The notes below the pieces were generated by a model that made no database searches, was not told the origin of the DNA, and saw nothing but the letters and a program-made list of their open reading frames with translations. A program made the position numbers and the translations under genes. From positions 1-33,779 of the forward strand of contig JAPPNF010000070.1 of assembly GCA_028818755.1 (NCBI GenBank): a DNA stretch of 33,779 nucleotides. Direction: 5' to 3'. Positions 23,187 through 31,062 of this stretch are shown piece after piece; the stretch's first letter is position 1, and every line of letters begins with the position of its first letter. This DNA is from Deltaproteobacteria bacterium (GTDB lineage Bacteria > Desulfobacterota > Binatia > UBA9968 > JAJDTQ01).

Positions 23187-25307
23187 TCACGATGTTCCTT
23201 GTAGGTAAGCACTATTCCTCTGCACCGCAAATCCAATTCTCTGCGGACCGCCCGGCTTGACCTCACACTCCGCCCACAACATCTCCGCCAGCGCCTTCAC
23301 GTCGCTCAGACAACCCAAAATCTCTGCCTTCCGGCGAACAACGGCAAAGTCGCCGGGCGTGAGGACCGCCATACCGGCAACCTTGATCGGAGGCTCGCTC
23401 GCGAAATAGACATGAAACGCGGCTTCGGCCTGCTCCGGCAACAGATAGCTAAGCGCAATCTTAAACGTAAGTCGCCGCAAGGTCGCCGGGTCGAGGCGCT
23501 CGCGGAAGTTGGTCGTGAAAGCGACGGGATAAGGGTGGTTCTCCATCCATGTCAGCATCTCGTTGACTTGGCTCACCTCCCAGTTTCTTTCGGCGAGTCG
23601 CCGGTCGGCCAGCAGTGAATCGGCTTCGTCGAAGACCAGGAATGCCTCAGCGTCGCGAGCTTCGGCAAAGGCTTCGGCGATGTTCCTCTCGGTTCCACCG
23701 ACCCACATCGACATGAGATCGGATGCGCGTTTCTGCACGACTTCGAGGCCGAGGCGGTCCGCGAGATAGCGGACGAATGCGCTCTTTCCCGTGCCCGGCG
23801 GCCCTTGAAGGGACAGCGAGAAGTGACGCGCACCGGATGCGACGAGACGGTCCGCGAGTTGCACCGGGTTCACGTCGGCGCGGATCAGCGCGGGATCGTA
23901 CTTGTCCGGCGGCCGTTGAACCGGCGGTTTGTCGCCCGACAGCACCCGTGCGAGTCCACGCACGCCTCGGCGTACGTCGGTGACAGTCCCGCCACCGAGT
24001 CCGGCAGCGGCAGTGACCCCGGAAGCAACGCCCGGGGTCACATCGAACTCTCGTGTAAGGGTGTGAGCGTCCTCATCGGTCGCCTCGATCCCATGGTGTG
24101 CGAGTTGTCGCGCCCAGATCCGCGCTCTGACCTTGGGTGGGGGTTGGCGGAGTTCCAGCGCGAACATCATGCGGCGCAACAGAACGGGGCTAGTCCACCC
24201 GGCGACGTTGGACGTCCACAGGATCGGCACTGGAGTCTGCTCCAAGAGCCGGTTCATGAATACCTTCGAACCCTGTGCCGAACGCGCGGGAACCCGACGC
24301 GACCCCAACAATGCCGCCAGCACTTCTCCCTGTCCGGAAAGCAAATCCTCCATCTCATCGAAAAGCAGGATCGACCGCCGATCTTCGGCAAGCAAGCGTT
24401 GGGCCAGCCGGAGCTCCCGTATCCTCTCCTGTCGGGAAGGTTCGCCGCCGGCGGCATCCGATTCTCCCACCACGTACAGGGGTGCTTCCAGACGGGCGGC
24501 CAAGGTCTTGCAGAACTCGGTCTTGCCCGTCCCGGGTGGTCCATATACGAGCACATTGACGCCCTTCCGGCCACTCCGTAACGCCCCGCGCAGGATCCGT
24601 TCGAGTTGGTCTCGGTCGCCGGCGACATGGTCGAAATCGGACCAACGCAGCTCGCCAGGACCAGCCTCGTCAAGCAGCAGGCGTTGCACCTCGAAGCCGG
24701 CCTCCCTCGGAACCCAGTGAAGTCGAGTCAACCGGTTGATGAGAGTCAAGTCGCCATCGTCGTCGATGGATACAAGCCCCGATGTCAACAGAGGCGCGTC
24801 GGGCGCCATGCGGCGATGGACCGCGGCGGCCGACAGACCAAGCAAACGCGGGACAAAGGGGTTGTTCACTCCGACGCCGCTCCTCGTCCAGTGCAAATCC
24901 TCGAAGAGCGCGTCGATCATCAGAGCCACCAGGGACCCGGTGCGGCGGTGCAGCAACAACTCCAGGATCGCGGTATCGGTCCGGGAAAGACGTGTAGTCC
25001 TTGCGAGATGTCGCAGGCGCCTCGCCGTCCGATCCGGGCGTACGTGTCTGGTTGCTTCCAGCGCGGTTCTCAAAGCCGCCTCCACGCGCTGCCACACCCG
25101 TGCGGGTACGTCCTGGTCTCGCAACCCTTGCGCCAGCACGCGCGCAGCCTCGTCGTCCTCCCTCAGCAGGTACGGAAGGCCCAGTTGGTCCTCATGTTGA
25201 CTGAGCCATAGCAGCAGATTTTTTGCCTCCTCGTCGCGGCCACGGAGGTGCGGAACAACATTCGACAAGTAGAAGAAGATGAGACGGCGTTCGTAGGAAG
25301 GCAACAT
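23187..25307 (-). CDS. Double AAA+ ATPase (Cdc48-like arrangement), first gene of the WYL operon
   Basis: The protein has 706 residues with two AAA+ modules. Module 1 has Walker A GPPGTGKT (256-263), Walker B ILLFDEME (313-320) and sensor TSN (365-367). Module 2 has Walker A GPPGTGKS (502-509), Walker B FLVFDEAD (556-563), sensor TTN (598-600) and the arginine-rich LDPATLRRLTFKI. Both nucleotide sites look complete, so the protein probably forms a double ring that threads or remodels a protein. Residues 1-220 form a helical N-terminal domain, likely for substrate or adaptor binding; no protease domain is present. The ATG at 25307 follows a GGGGGA ribosome-binding site. The next gene begins 21 bases after the stop. 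No family member with a known role comes to mind for this gene order. Confidence 0.82.
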   Translation of the reverse strand: MLPSYERRLIFFYLSNVVPHLRGRDEEAKNLLLWLSQHEDQLGLPYLLREDDEAARVLAQGLRDQDVPARVWQRVEAALRTALEATRHVRPDRTARRLRHLARTTRLSRTDTAILELLLHRRTGSLVALMIDALFEDLHWTRSGVGVNNPFVPRLLGLSAAAVHRRMAPDAPLLTSGLVSIDDDGDLTLINRLTRLHWVPREAGFEVQRLLLDEAGPGELRWSDFDHVAGDRDQLERILRGALRSGRKGVNVLVYGPPGTGKTEFCKTLAARLEAPLYVVGESDAAGGEPSRQERIRELRLAQRLLAEDRRSILLFDEMEDLLSGQGEVLAALLGSRRVPARSAQGSKVFMNRLLEQTPVPILWTSNVAGWTSPVLLRRMMFALELRQPPPKVRARIWARQLAHHGIEATDEDAHTLTREFDVTPGVASGVTAAAGLGGGTVTDVRRGVRGLARVLSGDKPPVQRPPDKYDPALIRADVNPVQLADRLVASGARHFSLSLQGPPGTGKSAFVRYLADRLGLEVVQKRASDLMSMWVGGTERNIAEAFAEARDAEAFLVFDEADSLLADRRLAERNWEVSQVNEMLTWMENHPYPVAFTTNFRERLDPATLRRLTFKIALSYLLPEQAEAAFHVYFASEPPIKVAGMAVLTPGDFAVVRRKAEILGCLSDVKALAEMLWAECEVKPGGPQRIGFAVQRNSAYLQGTS

Positions 25308-25425
25308 GACAAATCCCCCATTTCTGTGACGTCTATGGGAGACTTTAGCGGAGGCATGCGTCAGTTTCGGACGTACTCGTCCGTCCTTGACACAGAATTA
25401 TTCGAAATGAGGAGGCGCCAGGCTC

Positions 25426-26433
25426 TCACACCCGCTGCAGCACTGCCGTCCCGAACAACTCCATCGCCGACAGGATATCCTTCTGCTCCAGGCCGGGGGT
25501 CCAGTCGAAACGGAGCAGCAGCAGGTCGGGCTTGAGGGACTCCTTGTAGGAGCGGATTTCCTCGATGCAGTCCTCGGGGGAGCCGAGGATGAAGCGGTGG
25601 CGGGCGAGGCGGTCGAAGTCCCAAGTTAGCTCGTCGGGGTTGGTCATGGCTTCGTCCTGGCCCCATTTGACGTAAACGTCGCGGTAGAGGCGGTCGAGGC
25701 AGGGGCGGGCCTTGGCGACGGCCTCTTCGCGGGTGGGGGCCACGAAGCACTCGCGGACCATGACCAGGGCGCCGTTGCCGGGCTTGCCGGTATCCGCCCA
25801 CGCCTGGCGGAACAGCGCGGTCTGGTCCTTCAGTTCCTCGATGGCGGAGTGGGGTCCTACGAGCCAGCCGTCGCCGATGCGGGCGGCGCGGCGCACGCCC
25901 TTGTCGCCGTTGGCGGCGATCCAGACGGGCGGGCGCGGCTTCTGCAGCGGACGTGGGGCGATGGTGACATCCTTCAGCTCGAAGGCATTTCCCGAAAACG
26001 AGACGTGCTCCTCGGTCCACAGCCGCTGGACGATCTCCACGCCCTCCACGAAACGGTCGAAGCGTTGTTTCTTGGTGAGATTGAACGCGTCCAACTCCTG
26101 CTGCCGGTAGCCGAGGCCGAAGGAAAAGACGGAGCGGCCCTCGTTCATGACGTCGATGGTGGCGAGCTCCTTGGCGATGACCACGGGGTCGTGGAGGCCC
26201 AGCAGCGTGGTGGCGGTGCCGACGCTGGCGCGCTTGGCCTCGGCGCAGAGCCGTCCCAGGAGCGGCACCTGGTGGAGGCGCTGGAAGCCGGGGATGTTGT
26301 AGTGCTGGCCCATGGTGATGGCCTCGAAGCCGGCTTCGTCGGCCACGCGGGTCTGCTCCGCCAACGTGGGCAGGAGGGTTTCGGGGGGCTTCTCGTTGGA
26401 GACCTGTGGGTTGAGCTGGATTCCGAATTTCAT
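25426..26433 (-). CDS. LLM-class flavin-dependent oxidoreductase
   Basis: This is a 335-residue luciferase-like TIM barrel. Key segments are MKFGIQLNPQV, GFEAITMGQHYN (about 37-48), VVIAKELATIDVMNEGR, FSFGLGYRQQELDAF, RFVEGVEIVQRLW and PPVWIAANGDKGVRRAARIGD. The C-terminal HRFILGSPEDCIEEI is the usual helix that closes the cofactor site. It should use FMNH2 or F420H2; the substrate is unknown. The ATG at 26433 has GAGGAGC at 26440-26446 and overlaps the TGA of the 47-residue membrane protein gene (ATGA), so the two are translated together. The longer frame to 26634 is out of frame with that gene and not needed. It ends the catabolic run that starts with another LLM gene at 32058. Confidence 0.88.
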   Translation of the reverse strand: MKFGIQLNPQVSNEKPPETLLPTLAEQTRVADEAGFEAITMGQHYNIPGFQRLHQVPLLGRLCAEAKRASVGTATTLLGLHDPVVIAKELATIDVMNEGRSVFSFGLGYRQQELDAFNLTKKQRFDRFVEGVEIVQRLWTEEHVSFSGNAFELKDVTIAPRPLQKPRPPVWIAANGDKGVRRAARIGDGWLVGPHSAIEELKDQTALFRQAWADTGKPGNGALVMVRECFVAPTREEAVAKARPCLDRLYRDVYVKWGQDEAMTNPDELTWDFDRLARHRFILGSPEDCIEEIRSYKESLKPDLLLLRFDWTPGLEQKDILSAMELFGTAVLQRV

Positions 26434-26573
26434 GGTTCGCTCCTCGACTTCTTGACGGCCTCCAACAACCTCGCGCCGTCCTTGAACGTCTGCGCCCACA
26501 GGTCGGTGACGGCCAGGAAACCGGCCACCAGCGCCAGCAGCGCAACCAGAATCAACAGAACCGCCAGCATCAT
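26430..26573 (-). CDS. 47-residue single-span membrane protein
   Basis: This is a short gene between the molybdenum hydroxylase and the LLM oxidoreductase. It begins MMLAVLLILVALLALVAGFL, a clear transmembrane helix of about 22 residues, continues AVTDLWAQTFKDGARLLEA, and ends VKKSRSEP. The start has an excellent ribosome-binding site (AGGAGGAAGGAG within 26578-26592), lies 33 bases after the hydroxylase stop, and its TGA overlaps the ATG of the next gene. Those three facts argue that it is real despite its size. Its likely job is to hold or assemble the neighbouring enzymes at the membrane, but nothing in the sequence shows this. No family is recognised. Confidence 0.72.
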   Translation of the reverse strand: MMLAVLLILVALLALVAGFLAVTDLWAQTFKDGARLLEAVKKSRSEP

Positions 26574-26606
26574 CGTTCCACTCCTTCCTCCTAGGCGTCG
26601 AAGCCG

Positions 26607-28874
26607 TCAACCCTTGCCGTTGAGAGCCCGCCATACGCGCTCGGGCGTAAGCGGCAGCTCACGAATCCGTACCCCCGTGGCCCGTGCGACGGCGTTGGCC
26701 ACCGCGGGCGCCACGGCCACGATGCCGGACTCGCCCATGCCCTTGGCGCCCCAGGGGCCGGGGCCGTCGGCGTTCTCGGTCAGCGCCACTTCGAACCGGC
26801 GCGGCATGTCTGCGAATCCCGGCACCTTGTAGTCGATGAGGTTGGGGTTGAGGGGTTGGCCGCCGTCGTAGAGCAGGCTTTCGCACAGGGTGTGGCCCAG
26901 GCCCATCACGGCGGCGCCCTCGTCCTGGGCTTCTGCCTGGAGTCTGTTGATGGCCTTGCCCACGTCGGCGACGCTGGCGTAGTGCGGGACGCGGACCTCG
27001 CCGGTCTCTTCGTCCACGGTCACCGCCGCGGCGCCCATGCCGGTTTCCCAGAACACCGGAAACTGGTTGGGAATGCCACCGCCGGCGCGCACGTAGCCCC
27101 GGCCGATGAATTCGCCGCCGGGCATGGCGAAGTACGCCCGCACCACCGCGCCGTAGTCCATGCGTTGTCCGCCGGCTTCGGCCCAGCCGTTCTCCAGGGT
27201 CACGCCGGTCGGCTCGCAACCCATGGCCTCCGCGGCCGCCTTCCGGATCTGCCCGGCAAGGTCTTCCGCTGCAAACTTCACCGCGGTCCCCATGACCGTG
27301 GTGGAACGGCTGGCGCCGGTGGAGCGGTCGAACGGCGTCACGTCGGTGTTGGTGGCGCGCATGACGATGCGCTCCGGCGGCAGGCGAAGGCCCTCGGCCG
27401 CCACCTGGCTCAGGACCGTGCGTGCTCCCTGCCCCACCTCGGTGCTGCCGGCCATCAGCACCACGCTGCCGTCGCTCAGAAGGCGCAGGAGGGCGGTGGA
27501 CACCGGCATGGCCTCGGAGTCGGTGACGCCGACGGCGATGCCGAGGTTGTGTGCCGGGGCCCCCTGCTCCTCGTTCCAGCCCACCATGGCTCCCACCGTG
27601 CGCAAGTCCATGTGCAGGTCCGCGTCCATGGGCTTGGCCCCCGGTTTGAGTAGCTCGTCGCGGCGCAGCAGGTTCTTGAGGCGAAACGCCAACGGGTCGA
27701 TCTCCAGCCCTCGGGCGATGTCGTCCATGTGCGACTCCAGCGGGAAGATCGACTGGGGTCCGCCGATGGAGCGCATGGAGCCCGCGGGCGCGGTGTTGGT
27801 GTACACGGCGTAGACGTCGATGCGGTAGTTTGGAATCCGGTAGGGGCCGTGGATGCGGGTGGCGACGCGTTTGGCCACCCGCGGACCGTTGTCGGCGTAG
27901 GCGCCGGTGTCCAGATGCAACCGCGCCTCCCGCGCCACCACGGTGCCGTCCCGGAGGACGCCCGTCATGACCCGGCAGCGCGCCGAATGGCGCCGGATGG
28001 TGAGCATGGACTCGGAGGCGCTCTGGGCCAGCCGTACCGGCCGGCCGCCGGCGGTGCGCGCCAGCGCCACCGCCAGGGGCTCGATCTTGAAGTAGGACTT
28101 GCCGCCGAAGGCGCCGCCCACGTAGGGCACCGTCACCCGCACGTTGGGCATCGGCACCCGGAACATCTGGGCGATCTCGGCGCGGATGAGGAACGGGTGG
28201 GCCGAGGATGTCCAGAGCGCGATCTCGTCTCCCTCGAACCGGGCCACCGCGGTGTGGGGCTCCAGCGAGTAGTGGCAGATCATCGGGAACTCGAAGGTGT
28301 CCTCGAAGACCGCGTCGGCCTGCTCGAAGCCCGCGGCCACGTCACCGTCCTCCAACCGCTCGTGGTGGCAGACGTTGCGCGGCGCCTCTTCTTCCACGGC
28401 CGCCATCTCGTGGTATTCGCCGACCAGGGCGTTGGCGTCGTGGAGCACCGGGGCGTCCGGCGCCAGTGCTTCGTCCATGGTGGCCGCCATCGGAAGCTCG
28501 CGGTAGCGCACCCGCACCAGCGACAGCGCCTCGTCGGCGAGGTCACCGCTCTCGGCCGCCACCGCTACCACCGGCTCGCCCACGTAGCGCACGCGGTCGG
28601 TGGCGATGAGCGGCCGGTCCCGCAGGCAGTGGCCGTAGTACGGATCGATGTCCCGGACGGACTCGCGGGTGAGCACGCCGTGGACGCCCGGAAGCGCCTC
28701 GGCCTCGCGGACGTCGATGCTCTCGATCAGGGCATGAGGGAACGGGCTGCGGAGAACCCTGCCCTCCAGCAGCCCGGGAAAATCAAGGTCGGCCGTGAAC
28801 CGGGCCTTGCCGGTGACCTTCTCCACCCCTTCGGCGCGGCGGATGGATCGGCCGACTGTGGTGAACTGCGCCAT
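26607..28874 (-). CDS. Molybdopterin-binding subunit of a xanthine-dehydrogenase-family hydroxylase
   Basis: The 755 residues correspond to the large subunit only. Domain order: the opening a/b hammerhead (RAEGVEKVTGKARFTADL, about 13-30), the molybdopterin part with VGGAFGGKSYFKIEP, TAPAGSMRSIGGPQ, STEVGQGARTVLSQ, and GAKGMGESGIVAVAP with likely catalytic E715. The usual arginine-rich substrate loop reads GSMRS. It should hydroxylate an aldehyde, aromatic or heterocycle with water as the oxygen source. There is no [2Fe-2S] or FAD subunit gene beside it, so its electron-transfer partners are elsewhere or replaced. The ATG at 28874 has AAGGG about 11 bases upstream. It follows the cupin gene by 48 bases and precedes the 47-residue membrane protein gene by 33, as part of one run. 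Confidence 0.86.
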   Translation of the reverse strand: MAQFTTVGRSIRRAEGVEKVTGKARFTADLDFPGLLEGRVLRSPFPHALIESIDVREAEALPGVHGVLTRESVRDIDPYYGHCLRDRPLIATDRVRYVGEPVVAVAAESGDLADEALSLVRVRYRELPMAATMDEALAPDAPVLHDANALVGEYHEMAAVEEEAPRNVCHHERLEDGDVAAGFEQADAVFEDTFEFPMICHYSLEPHTAVARFEGDEIALWTSSAHPFLIRAEIAQMFRVPMPNVRVTVPYVGGAFGGKSYFKIEPLAVALARTAGGRPVRLAQSASESMLTIRRHSARCRVMTGVLRDGTVVAREARLHLDTGAYADNGPRVAKRVATRIHGPYRIPNYRIDVYAVYTNTAPAGSMRSIGGPQSIFPLESHMDDIARGLEIDPLAFRLKNLLRRDELLKPGAKPMDADLHMDLRTVGAMVGWNEEQGAPAHNLGIAVGVTDSEAMPVSTALLRLLSDGSVVLMAGSTEVGQGARTVLSQVAAEGLRLPPERIVMRATNTDVTPFDRSTGASRSTTVMGTAVKFAAEDLAGQIRKAAAEAMGCEPTGVTLENGWAEAGGQRMDYGAVVRAYFAMPGGEFIGRGYVRAGGGIPNQFPVFWETGMGAAAVTVDEETGEVRVPHYASVADVGKAINRLQAEAQDEGAAVMGLGHTLCESLLYDGGQPLNPNLIDYKVPGFADMPRRFEVALTENADGPGPWGAKGMGESGIVAVAPAVANAVARATGVRIRELPLTPERVWRALNGKG

Positions 28875-28922
28875 GGCGTGGGCGCCCTTGGTGTCCCTCG
28901 GGTTTGGCCCGTCAGGGCATGG

Positions 28923-29276
28923 TCACTTCTTGTAGTAGCGGCACTCGAAGGTGATGCAGCCGTTGGGGCTCTTGTAGGGCCCGTGCACCATGCCCGGCGG
29001 CCGGCATCCGTACATGCCCTTGGTGAACTCCTGGTTGAGGCGTGTGTCGATGAGGCTGCCCTCGAGGATGATGACCTCTTCCCAGAAGTCATGCACAACG
29101 GTCTCGGTGGTTTCCACGCCCGCCGGGAAATTGACCATGCGGGCATAGTCTCCCGTGTCCGGGTCCTCGCTCAGGATCTTCTCCATGATCCCCTCGGCGG
29201 TGGCCCCCGATCCCGCGCCTGCAGGGCGCCAGTCGATGGTGTCGGTGTCGAAAAACTCTCTTTCTTCCTTCGGCAT
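28923..29276 (-). CDS. Small cupin-domain protein
   Basis: This is a 117-residue single-domain beta-barrel protein of the cupin type, similar in pattern to ChrR/dihydroxyacetophenone-dioxygenase-like cupins. The metal-site region reads VVHDFWEEVIILEGSLID (histidine and glutamates, about 62-79) and then GCRPPGMVHGPYKSPNG (second histidine, about 89-105). It may bind Fe, Mn or Zn and oxidise or isomerise a small molecule, or serve as a binding protein. I chose the ATG at 29276, with GGGAGGAGAG directly upstream; an ATG ten codons earlier lies before that site. It is in line with the hydroxylase and nitrilase genes. Confidence 0.75.
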   Translation of the reverse strand: MPKEEREFFDTDTIDWRPAGAGSGATAEGIMEKILSEDPDTGDYARMVNFPAGVETTETVVHDFWEEVIILEGSLIDTRLNQEFTKGMYGCRPPGMVHGPYKSPNGCITFECRYYKK

Positions 29277-29311
29277 CTCTCTCCTCCCTTCAATCTCGTT
29301 CGCCAAGTGGC

Positions 29312-29414
29312 GTCCTTCGACTTCGCTCCGCTGGCGCTCCGCTACGCTCAGGACGAGCGGTGCTGAAAAACTCGAACCGTCCGTCCTGAGCGTAGCGGAG
29401 CGAAGTCGAAGGAC
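29312..29414. repeat. Inverted pair of CTTCGACTTCGCT-type repeats
   Basis: The right arm (29383-29414) is the reverse complement of the left arm (29312-29354), except that the left carries an 11-base internal duplication (GGCGCTCCGCT). The loop is 28 bases. The element fills the gap between the nitrilase stop and the cupin gene and can fold into a long hairpin. A single related arm lies at 3201-3247. Confidence 0.85.
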
Positions 29415-29418
29415 CTCC

Positions 29419-30216
29419 CTAGTCGATCAGGACCCGGTCGTTGAACGCCGAGAACGTGGTCCGGACCTTGGGGATCAGGGCCAGGTCCAGCTCGGCGCGC
29501 ACGACGCATTCGCCGTCGCCGGCGGCCGCCAGCGGCGTGCCCCAGGGGTCCGCCACCGTGCTGTGCCCGACAAAACCCTTGCCGCGGTTGCTGCCGGTGC
29601 AGTTGCTGGAAACCAGGTAGACTTGGTTCTCCAGCGCGCGGACGCGGTTCAGCAGTTGCCAAGCCTCGAGCCGGGGATACGGCCACGCCGAGGCCACGAG
29701 GAAGACCTCGGCCCCCGCCACCGCCATCCGGCGGTAAAGCTCCGGGAACCGCAGGTCGTAGCAGGTGGACAGTCCGAATTTTCCCAGCTCCGTGTCCACC
29801 ACCGTCGGCGCCTCGCCCCGCTTGAGCAGCCGCGCCTCCTCGGACTGGTAGCCGAAGAGATGGATCTTGCGGTAGGTGCCGATGACCTCGCCCTGCCGGT
29901 CGATGATGACGCTCGTGTTGTAGTACGCGCCGCCGTCCTCCTCGACGATGCTGCCGCCGAATAGGTAACAGCCCTTTGCCGCGGCCTTCTCCCGCAGCAT
30001 GGAGACGGTGGGCCCGGACAGGCTTTCGCTTTGAGCGCCGTAGTCGTCGAAGGCGAAGTATCCGACGTTCCAGATCTCGGGCAGCAAGATCAGGTCGGCG
30101 CCGTCCACGCCGTCGATCAGCGCCGCGGCGCGCCGGATGTTGGAATCCTTGCCCTCGTCGTCCATGCCCATCTGGATGGATGCGACGCGAATTTGCCGTT
30201 CTTGTCGGTCACTCAT
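29419..30216 (-). CDS. Carbon-nitrogen hydrolase (nitrilase superfamily)
   Basis: This is a 265-residue cytoplasmic hydrolase that cleaves a carbon-nitrogen bond in a nitrile or amide. The Glu-Lys-Cys triad is complete: E47 in LILLPEIWN, K117 in YRKIHLF and C152 in LSTCYDLRFPELYR. The TCYDLRFPEL sequence is typical of the omega-amidase/Nit-type branch rather than of true nitrilases, so an amide such as alpha-ketoglutaramate-like compounds is plausible. The ATG at 30216 follows CGAGG. It begins 36 bases after the DUF2848 gene stops, which suggests one transcript, and is followed by a large hairpin repeat before the cupin gene. Confidence 0.87.
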   Translation of the reverse strand: MSDRQERQIRVASIQMGMDDEGKDSNIRRAAALIDGVDGADLILLPEIWNVGYFAFDDYGAQSESLSGPTVSMLREKAAAKGCYLFGGSIVEEDGGAYYNTSVIIDRQGEVIGTYRKIHLFGYQSEEARLLKRGEAPTVVDTELGKFGLSTCYDLRFPELYRRMAVAGAEVFLVASAWPYPRLEAWQLLNRVRALENQVYLVSSNCTGSNRGKGFVGHSTVADPWGTPLAAAGDGECVVRAELDLALIPKVRTTFSAFNDRVLID

Positions 30217-30252
30217 CGTATGCCTCGGTTGTCCGAAGGTCCCGGCGGGCCG

Positions 30253-30951
30253 CTACACGAGCCATTCCATGGGACGAATGCTGTAGCGGAACGACAGCTC
30301 CCGCCCGAGGACGTCGTCGGAGAGGCGGCCCTCGAAGGTCGGCGAGAACAGCAGCTCACCGCCCAGGCTGGGCATCGTCCCCATGTAGAGCACCATGCCG
30401 TCCAGCGCCCCGTCCTTCACCACGGACCTCACGCCGTCGAGGAAGTCGTCGATGGTCAGGAAGTCGGCCAGAGACCCTTCCTGGTAGAGCGTCCGCTGCC
30501 CGTCCACCTCGATCCAGCTCCGGAGCTTCAACCGTTCCCAATGGGGCTCCACGTCCGCGAGCTTCCACACCTCGCGGGAAACCACCTTGGGGCAGATGAC
30601 CTTGGACTTGGGGATGCTGTCCTTCTCCAGCTCGCGGTCGGTGTGATCGCTGCCCACCGCGATGTAGGTCTGGTCTCCCTTGAACAGGAACACCACCTCC
30701 ACCTCGCCGGAAGTGTCGTCGCCCAGCACCTCGATCTCATCGTCGGTGGTGACCAGTTCACGGGTCACCGCGAAGTAGGCGGGGATGCGGTCCGGGGCGG
30801 CCACGCCGTGGGCCTTGAGCTCCTCCACGTGCTTCATGGCCCCTTCGCGGTTCTTGCCCGTGAAGCCCGCGTCCAGGATCCGGACCACCGGGAACTCCAG
30901 GTCCGAGCGGGCGCCATTGGCTTCAACCACCGTCAGATTCAGCGTGCGCAC
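30253..30951 (-). CDS. DUF2848-family protein, fumarylacetoacetase-like
   Basis: This is a 232-residue protein. The pattern NREGAMKHVEELKAHGVAAP near residue 34, then EVLGDDTSGEVEVVFLF and YIAVGSDHTDRELE (about 95-108), and CPKVVSREVW matches the DUF2848 family, which I recall as related to the FAH (fumarylacetoacetate hydrolase) fold. The conserved GSDHTDR could bind a metal or acidic substrate. An enol-hydrolase or decarboxylase role fits the catabolic setting but is not shown. The GTG start at 30951 has AGGAGAA 8 bases upstream. It is the second gene of the minus-strand run, following an LLM oxidoreductase after 111 bases. Confidence 0.8.
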   Translation of the reverse strand: MRTLNLTVVEANGARSDLEFPVVRILDAGFTGKNREGAMKHVEELKAHGVAAPDRIPAYFAVTRELVTTDDEIEVLGDDTSGEVEVVFLFKGDQTYIAVGSDHTDRELEKDSIPKSKVICPKVVSREVWKLADVEPHWERLKLRSWIEVDGQRTLYQEGSLADFLTIDDFLDGVRSVVKDGALDGMVLYMGTMPSLGGELLFSPTFEGRLSDDVLGRELSFRYSIRPMEWLV

Positions 30952-30990
30952 GTGAAATTCTCCTGTAAGATCATAGCCTGCCCCCCACCC

Positions 30991-31015
30991 CTGGATTCCC
31001 GCTTTCGCGGGAACG
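30991..31015. repeat. Hairpin repeat (GGATTCCCGC type), intact copy
   Basis: TTCCCGC-tttc-GCGGGAA (30996-31013) is a perfect 7-base stem in the flank CTGGATT...CGACTGA. It lies in the gap after the LLM gene. Similar copies are at 32094-32122 and 32159-32190, and a split copy is at 5886-6053. It could also act as a weak terminator. Confidence 0.7.
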
Positions 31016-31062
31016 ACTGAGGGGGCGGGAATGGCGGATGCGGCCCACTGCGAAACGCCGCC

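Noticed and set aside
27729..29366. Plus-strand frame across the hydroxylase and cupin genes
   Set aside because: It spans two well-supported minus-strand genes and a repeat; composition is shadow-like.
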